NCBI GenBank assembly: GCA_021795255.1
Contig: JAJYPQ010000216.1
Span: 1 to 6,767 of the forward strand
From: Pseudomonadota bacterium
GTDB lineage: Bacteria > Pseudomonadota > Gammaproteobacteria > Acidiferrobacterales > Acidiferrobacteraceae
Direction of reading: 5' to 3'
DNA: 6,767 nucleotides
The notes under the pieces were generated by a model. That model had not been told where the DNA came from. It was given only the letters and a program-made list of their open reading frames with translations, and did not search any database. Below, piece after piece: positions 1 through 6,359 of this stretch (position 1 is the first letter of the stretch; every line of letters starts with the position of its first letter). A program made the translations under genes and the position numbers.

Positions 1-40
1 CATAGACCGCGACAAACACCAACGCCATAATCCAAGCCAT
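1..40 (-). CDS. Possible start of a small hydrophobic protein, cut off by the window edge
   Basis: An ATG at 40 on the minus strand opens a frame reading MAWIMALVFVAVY before the window ends. The visible 13 residues are hydrophobic, like the start of a membrane segment. The first three residues, and the DNA from the start codon through the next ten bases with one change, match the start of the microprotein gene ahead of kdpF (start 5715). A weak Shine-Dalgarno-like GGGTGA lies at 45-50 and an A/T-rich TATAAA at 57-62. It could be a paralogue of that microprotein, perhaps heading another operon, or an unrelated or chance frame. Too little is visible to assign a function. Confidence 0.35.
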   Translation of the reverse strand, partial: MAWIMALVFVAVY

Positions 41-56
41 AGATTCACCCACTATT

Positions 57-62
57 TTTATA
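57..62 (-). promoter_or_regulatory. Candidate -10 box for the left-edge reading frame
   Basis: TATAAA on the minus strand, inside an A/T-rich patch that stands out from the GC-rich surroundings. It sits 16 bases ahead of the ATG at 40. The best -35 candidate is TTCGTG 16 bases further upstream, a poor match. The implied leader would be very short, about ten bases, so this is only a suggestion. Confidence 0.22.
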
Positions 63-100
63 TCTGTTTCGCTCACAGCACGAATCGCTGAGCACCAGAA

Positions 101-443
101 CGAAGGACCCTAAAGGGCCGGGTTCGGCCGTTTGGGGTAAGACCAAAGACCGAATCATACTGAAAAGCGGTGCCTAAAACCCGACGAACGGGAAAACTTA
201 CCACGGATGCCAGGGCCATCCTAGACCCTACCCGCACCTCTTCCCCTTAAGGACCAGGGCCTGAAAGGCAGCTAGCCTAACCACAAACCGCGACGAAATC
301 GGGAAAAAGCCTCGCTGCGGGATCTAGCGGGTCACCCCAAAGGAGGGTTGCCCCCTGTCGCATTTCCGCAGGCTCCGACTGACGTAGCTAGCCCGTCGCG
401 GGCCTGGTCGTCGACCGCGTAATAATACTCTCCGAGATTGGCG
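101..443. other. Stretch without a recognisable gene
   Basis: No frame here looks convincingly coding. It holds a small hairpin (GGCCG, loop GGTT, CGGCC, at 116-129) next to a short CCCTAAAGGG palindrome at 108-117, and the first copy of a near-repeat (185-202). A minus-strand frame of 48 codons runs from an ATG at 219 to a stop at 73-75, but it has no recognisable motif and no clear ribosome binding site. The stretch may be decayed sequence. Confidence 0.5.
185..202. repeat. Near-repeat, copy 1
   Basis: CGAACGGGAAAACTTACC. It matches the 17-nt sequence at 868-884 except for one extra G. Both copies are followed within about 30 bases by a GGGCC...CTAG stretch. In one shared minus-strand frame both copies read VSFP, with LTP about 20 residues later, so they may be parts of two related decayed sequences. 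Function unknown. Confidence 0.4.
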
Positions 444-713
444 CTATGAAGGATGTGGACAAACGCACCGCGAAAGACGATGCGGCCAGGGGATAAACCC
501 GGCCTCTGTCACCCCCTTGGCCGTCCGGTCTCTGTGCTCGCAGCCGATGCATCCACTGACCCGCTCAAAGGAAAGGTGCCGCGGTGCCCCACACAGGCAT
601 GATGTCCCCTCACATTGTGCTAGCACGCCATTCGGCCGCCCCCGACCGTAGGACGGAGTACAAACGACGATCGCCGCTAGGAACGATAGGCTAAAAGCCA
701 AGGCGGGTGTCAT
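444..713 (-). CDS. Possible small secreted cysteine-rich protein, uncertain
   Basis: An ATG at 713 opens an 89-residue frame ending at 444. Its N-terminus, MTPALAFSLSFLAAIVVC, has the hydrophobic core of a Sec signal peptide, with a plausible cleavage point near SYG at 21-23. The rest contains seven cysteines (34, 39, 41, 55, 58, 83, 85), including CxC and CxxC pairs, as in a small disulfide-bonded or metal-binding exported protein. Against it: no Shine-Dalgarno sequence ahead of the ATG, no recognised family, and surroundings that look degraded. The frame continues upstream to 824, but the extension looks non-coding and the signal-like start fits better. I do not recognise it; it may be a chance open frame in GC-rich DNA. 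Confidence 0.25.
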   Translation of the reverse strand: MTPALAFSLSFLAAIVVCTPSYGRGRPNGVLAQCEGTSCLCGAPRHLSFERVSGCIGCEHRDRTAKGVTEAGFIPWPHRLSRCVCPHPS

Positions 714-1064
714 GCAAATAAAGTCGTCTCGTCGCGGGCAGGCCCGCCAGCCGGACGGGCGTGGCCTCTCAGAGCTTTGGCCAAGACCAAAAGGTGCGCA
801 GGCGACTGAGGCGTCAAGCAGCACTCTGAGGGCCAGCGCCCGCTTGAAAATGCCGCTAGAGCCCTAGCGAACGGAAAACTTACCGGGAATGCGCGGCTGG
901 GCCCTAGGTCTTTGCAAACCCTTGGGCGGACTCATCCCTCCGGGTCTGGGCCGTGGAAATGGCGTCGTGGCGTAGACCACCCGAAACCGGGCTGCCCACA
1001 TTGCAAGCAGGATCATCATGCGTCTGAATCGCCTAGCCCGCCTTCTGGTTCCAGGGGAGAAGAT
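714..1064. other. Stretch without a recognisable gene
   Basis: GC-rich sequence between the doubtful cysteine-rich frame and the hairpin after kdpC. Open frames exist on both strands, but they are short, rich in Arg, Pro and Gly, and show no motif or ribosome binding site. It contains the second copy of the near-repeat at 868-884, next to CTAGAGCCCTAG (856-867) and GGGCCCTAGG (899-908). No kdpD, kdpE or other regulator is visible where such a gene would often follow kdpC. Confidence 0.5.
868..884. repeat. Near-repeat, copy 2
   Basis: CGAACGGAAAACTTACC, one base shorter than the copy at 185-202 and in the same orientation, about 680 bases away. A 12-base exact core (GGAAAACTTACC) plus CGAAC on the far side of the single-base gap makes pure chance unlikely but not excluded. 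Confidence 0.4.
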
Positions 1065-1090
1065 CGCTGTGCCCATATCTGGACACAGCG
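1065..1090 (-). terminator. Hairpin just after kdpC, possible transcript end
   Basis: CGCTGTG (1065-1071) pairs perfectly with CACAGCG (1084-1090). Inside, CCA pairs with TGG across one mismatch, leaving a four-base loop. It begins ten bases beyond the kdpC stop codon in the direction of transcription. The strand is followed by ATCTTCTCC, not a proper run of T, so it is a weak intrinsic terminator or a 3'-end stabilising structure. Confidence 0.42.
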
Positions 1091-1100
1091 TCGATTTCTG

Positions 1101-1691
1101 CTAGGGATGAGCCTTTGCAAGCCGCGCCAAAGCGAGATTCAACTTCAGCACGTTAACGACCGACTCACCTATGAACCCCAGCGCCGGCTCGCTCGTATAG
1201 TGCCGCACCAATGAACGGAGGCGTGTTTTTGGAATACCGGTATTGTGAGCGACCCGAGCCAATTGAAAGTCGGCTGCAGCGACGCTGATATCGGGATCCA
1301 AACCGCTCGCAGAAGAGGTCACAAGGTCGATCGGCACAGGACCCTGTGCCTTTGGGTTCGCATAACGCACGGCCTTTACGCGCGCGGCCACATGCTGAAA
1401 GAGAACCGGGTTATTGGGCCCAACGTTTGACGCACTCGAGGCCTGCGCATCATAGGGCACAGGCGAAGTCGCCGATGGCCGGCTCCAAAAAACGTTTTTG
1501 CCCCGAAAATATTGCCCGATCAAAGCTGAACCCACCACCTTCCCGCGCAGCCGTAGCAATGAGCCGTTCGCTTGATACGGAAAGATCCCTTGGGCTATGC
1601 CCGTCATCGCCAAAGGGTACACAATGCCAGTCACGACTGTAAGAAATACAAACACCAGAAGCGCCGCCCTCAGATCACGAAATAGTGTCAC
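1101..1691 (-). CDS. kdpC: KdpC, stabilising subunit of the Kdp K+-transporting ATPase
   Basis: Encodes a 196-residue KdpC, the usual length for the family. It is a single-span inner-membrane protein that holds KdpA and KdpB together and raises ATP affinity. One transmembrane helix lies at about residues 9-30, followed by the periplasmic domain with the family's conserved blocks: GSALIGQ (54-60), RPSA (71-74), YDA (80-82), SNVGPNNP (88-95), TSSASGLDPDIS (125-136) and LGFIGESVVNVLKLNLAL (171-188). The chosen start is GTG at 1691, preceded after four bases by a perfect AGGAGG (1696-1701). The frame also extends to a TTG at 1709, inside the kdpB end, but that start would lack such a site. The gene begins 8 bases after the kdpB stop and is the last gene of the operon. 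Confidence 0.97.
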   Translation of the reverse strand: MTLFRDLRAALLVFVFLTVVTGIVYPLAMTGIAQGIFPYQANGSLLRLRGKVVGSALIGQYFRGKNVFWSRPSATSPVPYDAQASSASNVGPNNPVLFQHVAARVKAVRYANPKAQGPVPIDLVTSSASGLDPDISVAAADFQLARVAHNTGIPKTRLRSLVRHYTSEPALGFIGESVVNVLKLNLALARLAKAHP

Positions 1692-1695
1692 TCTG

Positions 1696-1701
1696 CCTCC
1701 T
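1696..1701 (-). promoter_or_regulatory. Ribosome binding site that sets the kdpC start
   Basis: AGGAGG, a full anti-16S match, overlapping the kdpB stop codon TAG (1700-1702) and four bases ahead of GTG at 1691. It selects the GTG over the upstream in-frame TTG at 1709 and suggests coupling of kdpC translation to termination of kdpB. Confidence 0.8.
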
Positions 1702-3769
1702 AGATCCAAGCCAAAAACATATCGATAAGCTTAATGCCCACAAACGGCGCGATTATGCCGCCCACCCCATAGATCCAAATATTACGCCGCAGGAGGTCGC
1801 GCGCGGACGCTGCCCTATAGCGAACCCCTTTCAGTGCCAGGGGAATAAGGAATGGAATAATGACGGCATTGAAGATGACGGCGGCCATAATGGCGTTCTG
1901 AGGTGAGCTCAGATCCATGACATTCAGGGCCCCAAGGGCTGGGTAGGTACCGACGAAGGCAGCCGGAATGATGGCAAAATACTTGGCGACATCGTTTGCG
2001 ACGCTAAATGTCGTAAGCGAGCCGCGGGTAATCAAAAGCTGCTTGCCGATACTAACAATCTCCAAAAGCTTGGTCGGATTCGAATCGAGATCAACCATAT
2101 TGGCCGCTTCGCGCGCGGCCTGGGTGCCGCTTGCCATGCACAAAGCAACATCGGCCTGCGCCAAGGCAGGCGCATCGTTTGTGCCATCGCCGGTCATGGC
2201 CACCATATGCCCTTCCTTGTGGTACTCCTGGATACGGGCAAGCTTGGCCTCGGGTTTGGCCTCGGCCATAAAATCATCGACGCCCGCTTCAGCGGCGATG
2301 GCGCGCGCCGTAAGCGCGTTATCGCCTGTTACCATAACCGTCTGAATACCCATCTTTCGAAGCGCTGCAAAGCGCTCCTTGATATCGGCTTTCACGATAT
2401 CCTTCAATTCAACTGCCCCTAAAGCCTCGCTATTTTCACACACGACAAGCGGTGTCGAGCCCCTCTCCGCGATCTTCTTTACGATCCCGTCTAAACCTTT
2501 TGGCCATACACTCCCACGCTGCAAGACCCAGGCGCGCATGGCATCTGGGGCACCCTTACGAATCTGCTGGCCACCTACGTCGACGCCGCTCATCCGGGTC
2601 TCGGCGCTAAAGGGAACCAAGACCGCAGCTTCGTCGAGCGCTTCAAAGGGTCTTGGGAAGCGGTCTTGAGCAAGCGCTACAATACTTTTGCCTTCGGGAG
2701 TGTCATCGGCCACCGATGCACGCCTAGCACAGACTGCAAGCCGCTCATCGGTGACCCCTTCGACTGAATAGAACGCCGCGGCTTGACGATTGCCGTAGGT
2801 GATCGTGCCAGTCTTATCAAGAAACAAGACATCGACATCGCCAGCGGCCTCTATGGCTCGCCCCGACGTCGCCACTACATTGGCCCGCAACAGCCTCATG
2901 ATGCCAGCGATACCAATCGCCGGAAGCAAAGCCCCGATCGTGGTCGGGATAAGGCAAACAAGGAGCGCCACTAGAACCGTAATGCTGACGACATGCCCCG
3001 CATGGGCCGCATAATGGACGCCGTACCAGGAAAACGGATAAAGCGTGATCGTCACCACCAAAAACACGAGCGTCAACACGACAAGCAAGACCCCAAGTGC
3101 TATCTCGTTTGGCGTTTTACGGCGCGATGCACCCTCCACCATCTTGATCATGCGATCAAGAAATGTCTCGCCTGCTTGGCTTGTGATGCGCACCACCAGC
3201 CAATCCGACAACACCTTGGTGCCGCCCGTCACGGCGCTTCTATCGCCACCGCCCTCACGAATGACCGAGGCGCTTTCCCCGGTAATAGCGCTCTCATCGA
3301 CCGACGCCACACCCAGCACCGCCTCCCCGTCGGACGGGATAATATCGCCGGCCTGGACAAGAACATGGTCGCCCACACGTAAGGCCGGGCCCGCCACAAT
3401 GTCAAAAGGACTGTCGAGACGCGGTTCCTTCAGGCGTTTGGCCTCGACCTCATGACGGGCCTGACGTAGGCTGGCGGCCTGCGCCTTCCCCTGTCCCTCC
3501 GCCAGAGACTCGGAAAAATTGGCAAAAAGGAGTGTAAGCCAAAGCCATATGTCGACGCCCCCGGTAAAACCGAGCTCGGCGTCCTTGTGGGTAAAGAGAT
3601 CGCGCAAAAAAAGCGCCAGAACAAGCCACGATCCCACGTAGACGACAAACATCACGGGGTTGCGGAGCTGATGACGAACATTCAGCTTACGGAAACTGTC
3701 TCCTAAAGCCTCCCATCCCAGACGATCCCAGGCAATGGCCGGAGCGGTAGTTGTGGCTTTCGAATTCAT
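1700..3769 (-). CDS. kdpB: KdpB, P-type ATPase catalytic subunit of the K+ pump
   Basis: Encodes a 689-residue P-type ATPase, close to the usual 680-690. It hydrolyses ATP and drives K+ uptake through KdpA. In order: two N-terminal helices (about 38-58 and 72-85); the actuator domain with TGES at 163-166; helices 3-4 with the [19 protein letters not shown] stretch (272-290); the phosphorylation motif DKTGT with catalytic Asp318; the nucleotide-binding domain with Phe387 and KGAPDA (Lys405), matching E. coli Phe377 and Lys395; then TGDN (481-484) and TGDGTNDAP (526-534). The membrane motif NDVAKYF has Asp593 and Lys596, equivalent to E. coli Asp583/Lys586 in charge transfer. Ser166 of TGES matches E. 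coli Ser162, whose phosphorylation inhibits the pump. All catalytic residues are present. AAGGAGAGGA precedes the ATG, 9 bases after the kdpA stop. Confidence 0.99.
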   Translation of the reverse strand: MNSKATTTAPAIAWDRLGWEALGDSFRKLNVRHQLRNPVMFVVYVGSWLVLALFLRDLFTHKDAELGFTGGVDIWLWLTLLFANFSESLAEGQGKAQAASLRQARHEVEAKRLKEPRLDSPFDIVAGPALRVGDHVLVQAGDIIPSDGEAVLGVASVDESAITGESASVIREGGGDRSAVTGGTKVLSDWLVVRITSQAGETFLDRMIKMVEGASRRKTPNEIALGVLLVVLTLVFLVVTITLYPFSWYGVHYAAHAGHVVSITVLVALLVCLIPTTIGALLPAIGIAGIMRLLRANVVATSGRAIEAAGDVDVLFLDKTGTITYGNRQAAAFYSVEGVTDERLAVCARRASVADDTPEGKSIVALAQDRFPRPFEALDEAAVLVPFSAETRMSGVDVGGQQIRKGAPDAMRAWVLQRGSVWPKGLDGIVKKIAERGSTPLVVCENSEALGAVELKDIVKADIKERFAALRKMGIQTVMVTGDNALTARAIAAEAGVDDFMAEAKPEAKLARIQEYHKEGHMVAMTGDGTNDAPALAQADVALCMASGTQAAREAANMVDLDSNPTKLLEIVSIGKQLLITRGSLTTFSVANDVAKYFAIIPAAFVGTYPALGALNVMDLSSPQNAIMAAVIFNAVIIPFLIPLALKGVRYRAASARDLLRRNIWIYGVGGIIAPFVGIKLIDMFLAWI

Positions 3770-3778
3770 GTCCTCTCC

Positions 3779-5536
3779 TTATTTCGAGGCAAGGTGCGTA
3801 GAAACATGCGTCAACTGTTCGACGATGGGGCCTAGGCCCAACGCAGGAAAGAAGTTAAGCGCGCCGACTAGAAGAACAACGCCAATCACAAGGCTTGCGA
3901 AAAGCGGCCCGTGGGAACCGAGGGTACCGGCACTCGCCGGCAGCTTTTGCTTGTTGGCAAGCGCCCCGCCCATAGCGAGAAGCGGCAAGTAGCTCCAGTA
4001 ACGCCCAAACAGGATGCAAAGACCAGTCGCTACGTTGTAGAACGTTGTGTCCGCACTCAGGCCGCCGAACGCGCTGCCATTGTTATTGGATGCGCTCGTA
4101 AAGGCGTACAGTATCTCGCTGAAACCGTGCGGGCCTGGATTAAAGGCGCCGGCCCGACCGGCGGCAAAAGACACGGCCACGGCCGTTCCGATCAGAACCA
4201 GAAGCGGCATAACGAGAATGGAGAGCGAGACCATTTTAATCTCAAAGGACTCGATCTTCTTGCCGAGGTACTCTGGCGTCCGCCCGATCATAAGCCCACC
4301 CAGGAACACGGCAAAGACCACGAATGCCAGCATGGTCGCAAGCCCAGAGCCCACTCCACCGAACACCGTCTCCCCTAACTGCATAGAGAATAGGTTCACA
4401 AGACCGGACATGGGCATAAACGAGTCATAGGCGCTGTTCGCTGCACCCGTCGATGTCACTGTGGCGAGAGTGCCAAAAAGAGTAGAGCCAGCCACCCCGA
4501 TACGGTCCTCGACGCCCACGGTATTGCCGCCACCAGCGTTGGCCGCCGTATGGGCCTGCGTCACATGAAGGGCCGCGAAAACCGGGTTACCGGCGAGATC
4601 ATAGTGGGCACTGACGAGCGCCAAAGGGATAAAAAGCGCCAACATCACGCCAAGAATCATGACCGCCTGGCGTTTGTCCTTCACCATATGACCAAACATG
4701 AACACAAGCCCGGTCGGGATCAGGATCATGGCAATCATGGCCAGGTAGTTCGTAAAAGCCGTGGGATTCTCAAACGGATGACCAGAATTGGCGTTAAAAA
4801 AGCCCCCGCCATTATTACCGAGTTGCTTTATGGCCTCTTGCGAAGCCACTGGACCCAGCGCAATTGTCTGGTGGACGACATGGGCCTTACCACTGATAAA
4901 GGGCGCTATGAGGTGGGCGTGAACATAGGCGCCTAAGGTCTGCGGCACCCCCTGCTCTAACAATATCAGCCCCAAAATAACCGACAAGGGGAGCAAGACG
5001 TAGAGCACGGTCCGAGTCATATCGACCCAGAAATTTCCCAGGAACTTGGTGCGCGAGCGCACCAGCCCGCGGATAATGGCGAGCACAATGACGATACCAG
5101 TGGCGGCGGATAGGAAATTTTGGACAGCAAGCCCCAACATTTGCGCGAGGTCGCTCATCGTGGACTCGCCGGCGTAGGCCTGCCAATTGGTATTGGTCAC
5201 GAAAGACGCGGCGGTATTGAAAGACAGTGCGCGCGTAACGGCCGGAAAGTGTTCGGGGTTAAGGGGTAGTCCATGCTGCCACAGCAACAGGGCATAGAGA
5301 AAAACGGTCCCAAAAAGATTGAATATGAGCAGCGCCACTGCGTAGCGCTTCCAGTCCATTTCTTCATCGGGATGCACGCCCGCCGACCGGTAAAACATGC
5401 GCTCAACCGGCCCCAAGAGGCGAGTCGCCCAAAACGGCTCACCTGCATAAACGCGCGCCATATAGCCCCCAAGTGGGATCGCCAAAGCAATGGTCGCGAA
5501 AAGCACGGCAATAATCAGTTCAACAGCCGAGGTCAT
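3779..5536 (-). CDS. kdpA: KdpA, K+-channel-like subunit of the Kdp ATPase
   Basis: Encodes a 585-residue polytopic inner-membrane protein of the superfamily of K+ transporters. KdpA binds and selects K+ and passes it through an internal tunnel to KdpB. The four selectivity-filter loops are all visible: TNTNWQ (114-119, Gln119 matching E. coli Gln116), GNNGGGFF (240-247), TSTGAAN (361-367) and SNNNGSAF (483-490). It is somewhat longer than E. coli KdpA (557); part of the extra length lies in the loops around 200-222 and 318-345. The ATG overlaps the kdpF stop by four bases (ATGA), and GGAG at 5545-5548, inside kdpF, gives a ribosome site 8 bases ahead. No frameshift or missing filter residue is seen. 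Confidence 0.99.
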   Translation of the reverse strand: MTSAVELIIAVLFATIALAIPLGGYMARVYAGEPFWATRLLGPVERMFYRSAGVHPDEEMDWKRYAVALLIFNLFGTVFLYALLLWQHGLPLNPEHFPAVTRALSFNTAASFVTNTNWQAYAGESTMSDLAQMLGLAVQNFLSAATGIVIVLAIIRGLVRSRTKFLGNFWVDMTRTVLYVLLPLSVILGLILLEQGVPQTLGAYVHAHLIAPFISGKAHVVHQTIALGPVASQEAIKQLGNNGGGFFNANSGHPFENPTAFTNYLAMIAMILIPTGLVFMFGHMVKDKRQAVMILGVMLALFIPLALVSAHYDLAGNPVFAALHVTQAHTAANAGGGNTVGVEDRIGVAGSTLFGTLATVTSTGAANSAYDSFMPMSGLVNLFSMQLGETVFGGVGSGLATMLAFVVFAVFLGGLMIGRTPEYLGKKIESFEIKMVSLSILVMPLLVLIGTAVAVSFAAGRAGAFNPGPHGFSEILYAFTSASNNNGSAFGGLSADTTFYNVATGLCILFGRYWSYLPLLAMGGALANKQKLPASAGTLGSHGPLFASLVIGVVLLVGALNFFPALGLGPIVEQLTHVSTHLASK

Positions 5537-5625
5537 AGAAAGCGCTCCGGGTTCAAGAGAAATATCAAGAGATAGACAAAAAGACCCACCCCAAGGACCA
5601 GTCCAATCACCGCAAAGAGACTCAT
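5533..5625 (-). CDS. kdpF: KdpF, small membrane subunit of the Kdp ATPase
   Basis: Encodes a 30-residue protein, nearly the same size as E. coli KdpF (29). It starts MSLFAVIGLVLG, has one hydrophobic helix covering about residues 4-24, and ends NPERFL, the typical KdpF ending. KdpF packs against KdpA in the membrane and stabilises the complex. The ATG at 5625 follows GGAGGA (5631-5636) at a good distance and directly abuts the stop of the preceding microprotein. Its TGA overlaps the kdpA start in ATGA, a classic coupling arrangement. Short length means it is easily missed by automatic annotation. Confidence 0.93.
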   Translation of the reverse strand: MSLFAVIGLVLGVGLFVYLLIFLLNPERFL

Positions 5626-5715
5626 CTACATCCTCCGCAAGCGTTCAAGGAGTTCGGTAAAAGCAATAGAGGCAACAAAGAACACGATAATGATCCCCAA
5701 ATAAACCCAAGCCAT
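5626..5715 (-). CDS. 29-residue single-span membrane microprotein at the head of the kdp operon
   Basis: An ATG at 5715 opens a 29-codon frame ending in TAG immediately before the kdpF ATG, with no intervening base. The product starts MAWVYLGIIIVFFVASIAF, one hydrophobic span, and ends with the charged tail TELLERLRRM, so it would sit in the inner membrane with a basic end, probably cytoplasmic. GGGGAA at 5723-5728 is a fair ribosome site 7 bases ahead. The kdpF ribosome site lies within its last codons, so its translation would feed kdpF. Small unnamed single-span frames ahead of kdpF occur, as I recall, in other Kdp operons, but I cannot check similarity here. It may be an extra small subunit or regulator of KdpFABC, or act as a leader for coupling. 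Function unproven. Confidence 0.75.
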   Translation of the reverse strand: MAWVYLGIIIVFFVASIAFTELLERLRRM

Positions 5716-5750
5716 ATGCGAGTTCCCCAGTGAAGAGTGTCGGACGGTAA

Positions 5751-5766
5751 AGCAAGGTTCATGCCC
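5751..5766 (-). promoter_or_regulatory. Candidate sigma-54 (-24/-12) promoter of the kdp operon
   Basis: On the minus strand GGGCATGAACCTTGCT matches the sigma-54 consensus TGGCACG-N4-TTGCW at 10 of 12 defined positions. It has the essential GG (5765-5764) and GC (5753-5752) exactly ten bases apart. Transcription would start near 5740, giving a leader of about 25 bases before the microprotein ATG at 5715, enough for its ribosome site. I found no good sigma-70 -35/-10 pair between 5716 and 5800. Known kdp promoters are typically KdpE-activated sigma-70 promoters, so this would be unusual; the match could still be chance. Confidence 0.42.
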
Positions 5767-5801
5767 GGTAGAAGAAGATTTGCGAAAACAAGGCCTTACT
5801 G

Positions 5802-5818
5802 AGGGACCAGACGTCCCT
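5802..5818. repeat. Inverted repeat AGGGAC-N5-GTCCCT upstream of the promoter
   Basis: A perfect 6-base inverted repeat with a 5-base centre, about 70 bases upstream of the predicted transcription start. The geometry fits a dimeric regulator site (KdpE-like, or an activator of sigma-54 promoters) at least as well as an RNA hairpin. No T run follows on either strand. Confidence 0.35.
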
Positions 5819-5861
5819 GGGCCAGCGCGGCCGTCAGGAGGAGATGAGGAAAGGCTGCGGA

Positions 5862-5879
5862 GTCGGCCTGCGCGCCGAC
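5862..5879. repeat. Inverted repeat GTCGGC-N6-GCCGAC
   Basis: A perfect 6-base inverted repeat with a 6-base centre, about 130 bases upstream of the predicted start, within the usual range for sigma-54 activator sites. It could equally be a GC-rich hairpin of no consequence. Its sequence differs from that of the other two inverted repeats. Confidence 0.3.
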
Positions 5880-5910
5880 CCGAAGTGACAAGACACGAAG
5901 CCTACGCGAA

Positions 5911-5949
5911 GACTAGCGATAATACCTTCGACGAAGCTGCGCGCTAGTC
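5911..5949. repeat. Bipartite inverted repeat with 8-base arms
   Basis: GACTAGCG (5911-5918) and CGCTAGTC (5942-5949) are perfect inverted arms 23 bases apart, and CTTCG-A-CGAAG (5926-5936) forms a second small stem inside. The fold is the strongest secondary structure in the right flank. No T run follows on either strand, so it is not an obvious terminator. It could be a regulator site, a transposon-end relic or a recombination site. Confidence 0.4.
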
Positions 5950-6359
5950 CTCCATGACCACGTGGCCGTGGCCCTGGTCACCACGCTCAAGCGCAGCAAT
6001 AACTCCCGGTACACGGCCGAGCTCAAGCGGTGCGTTTGGTCGTCAGTTCTGCCATAAAAACGTCGGGGTCACCACACCCGGGGCGTTGAGGTGACGGGAA
6101 CCCGGACCCGCATCCCGCAATATGCCCGTCATCAAGGCCGGATACGCCTTTGCTCGGCACGGCGAGCGTTGCGGCCATGATCGTAACAGTGCCATGACCA
6201 CGGGCTCAGGCCCCATCGACGGCGCTCCCCGACCTCGGAGACCCATCACACCACGGTCAAGTCCAGGTAGACTTAGCACAGACGCATGACTCCTTGGGGG
6301 CGGGCCCTCCCGTCAAGCGCGTCACCGCGAAAAGACAACTCTCGGCAGAACACGAGGAT
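5950..6359. other. Stretch without a recognisable gene, probably decayed sequence
   Basis: The minus strand has a 78-codon open frame (6043-6279) with no recognisable motif. The plus strand has a short frame near 5953-6055 reading RYTAELKR, faintly like the start of IS3-type OrfA proteins but too short to assign. If the transposase remnant to the right were intact, its central and C-terminal parts would lie here; I could not trace its catalytic motifs, so they appear deleted or decayed. Confidence 0.45.

Noticed and set aside
101..140. Hairpin at 116-129 as an intrinsic terminator
   Set aside because: Only five base pairs and no T run on either strand.
185..202. GGGAAAACTTACC resembles a stretch of small-subunit rRNA
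   Set aside because: The surrounding sequence lacks any other rRNA signature and the match is only about a dozen bases.
864..1076. 70-codon minus-strand frame right after kdpC
   Set aside because: Its start codon lies inside the loop of the post-kdpC hairpin, it is Arg/Pro-rich and resembles no regulator; in particular no KdpD N-terminal motif.
912..1214. 100-codon plus-strand frame containing PGCPHC
   Set aside because: The CxxC looked like a zinc site of a transposase, but no further motif follows and the frame runs antisense into kdpC.
1968..3455. Several plus-strand open frames of 60-136 codons opposite kdpB
   Set aside because: They are shadows of the strongly conserved kdpB coding strand, with no ribosome sites or motifs.
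3911..4936. Plus-strand open frames up to 155 codons opposite kdpA
   Set aside because: Antisense to a complete, conserved kdpA; composition is charged and repetitive, as expected of shadow frames.
5837..5887. GGAGGAG followed by ATG on the plus strand
   Set aside because: The spacing is too short for a ribosome site and the frame stops after 14 codons.
5953..6055. Plus-strand peptide with RYTAELKR, like an IS3 OrfA start
   Set aside because: Only one short similarity, quickly ended by a stop; not enough to call a transposase.
6043..6279. 78-codon minus-strand frame beyond the transposase remnant
   Set aside because: No motif, no ribosome site, and the composition looks like non-coding GC-rich DNA. 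I could not align it to the ISL3 middle region.
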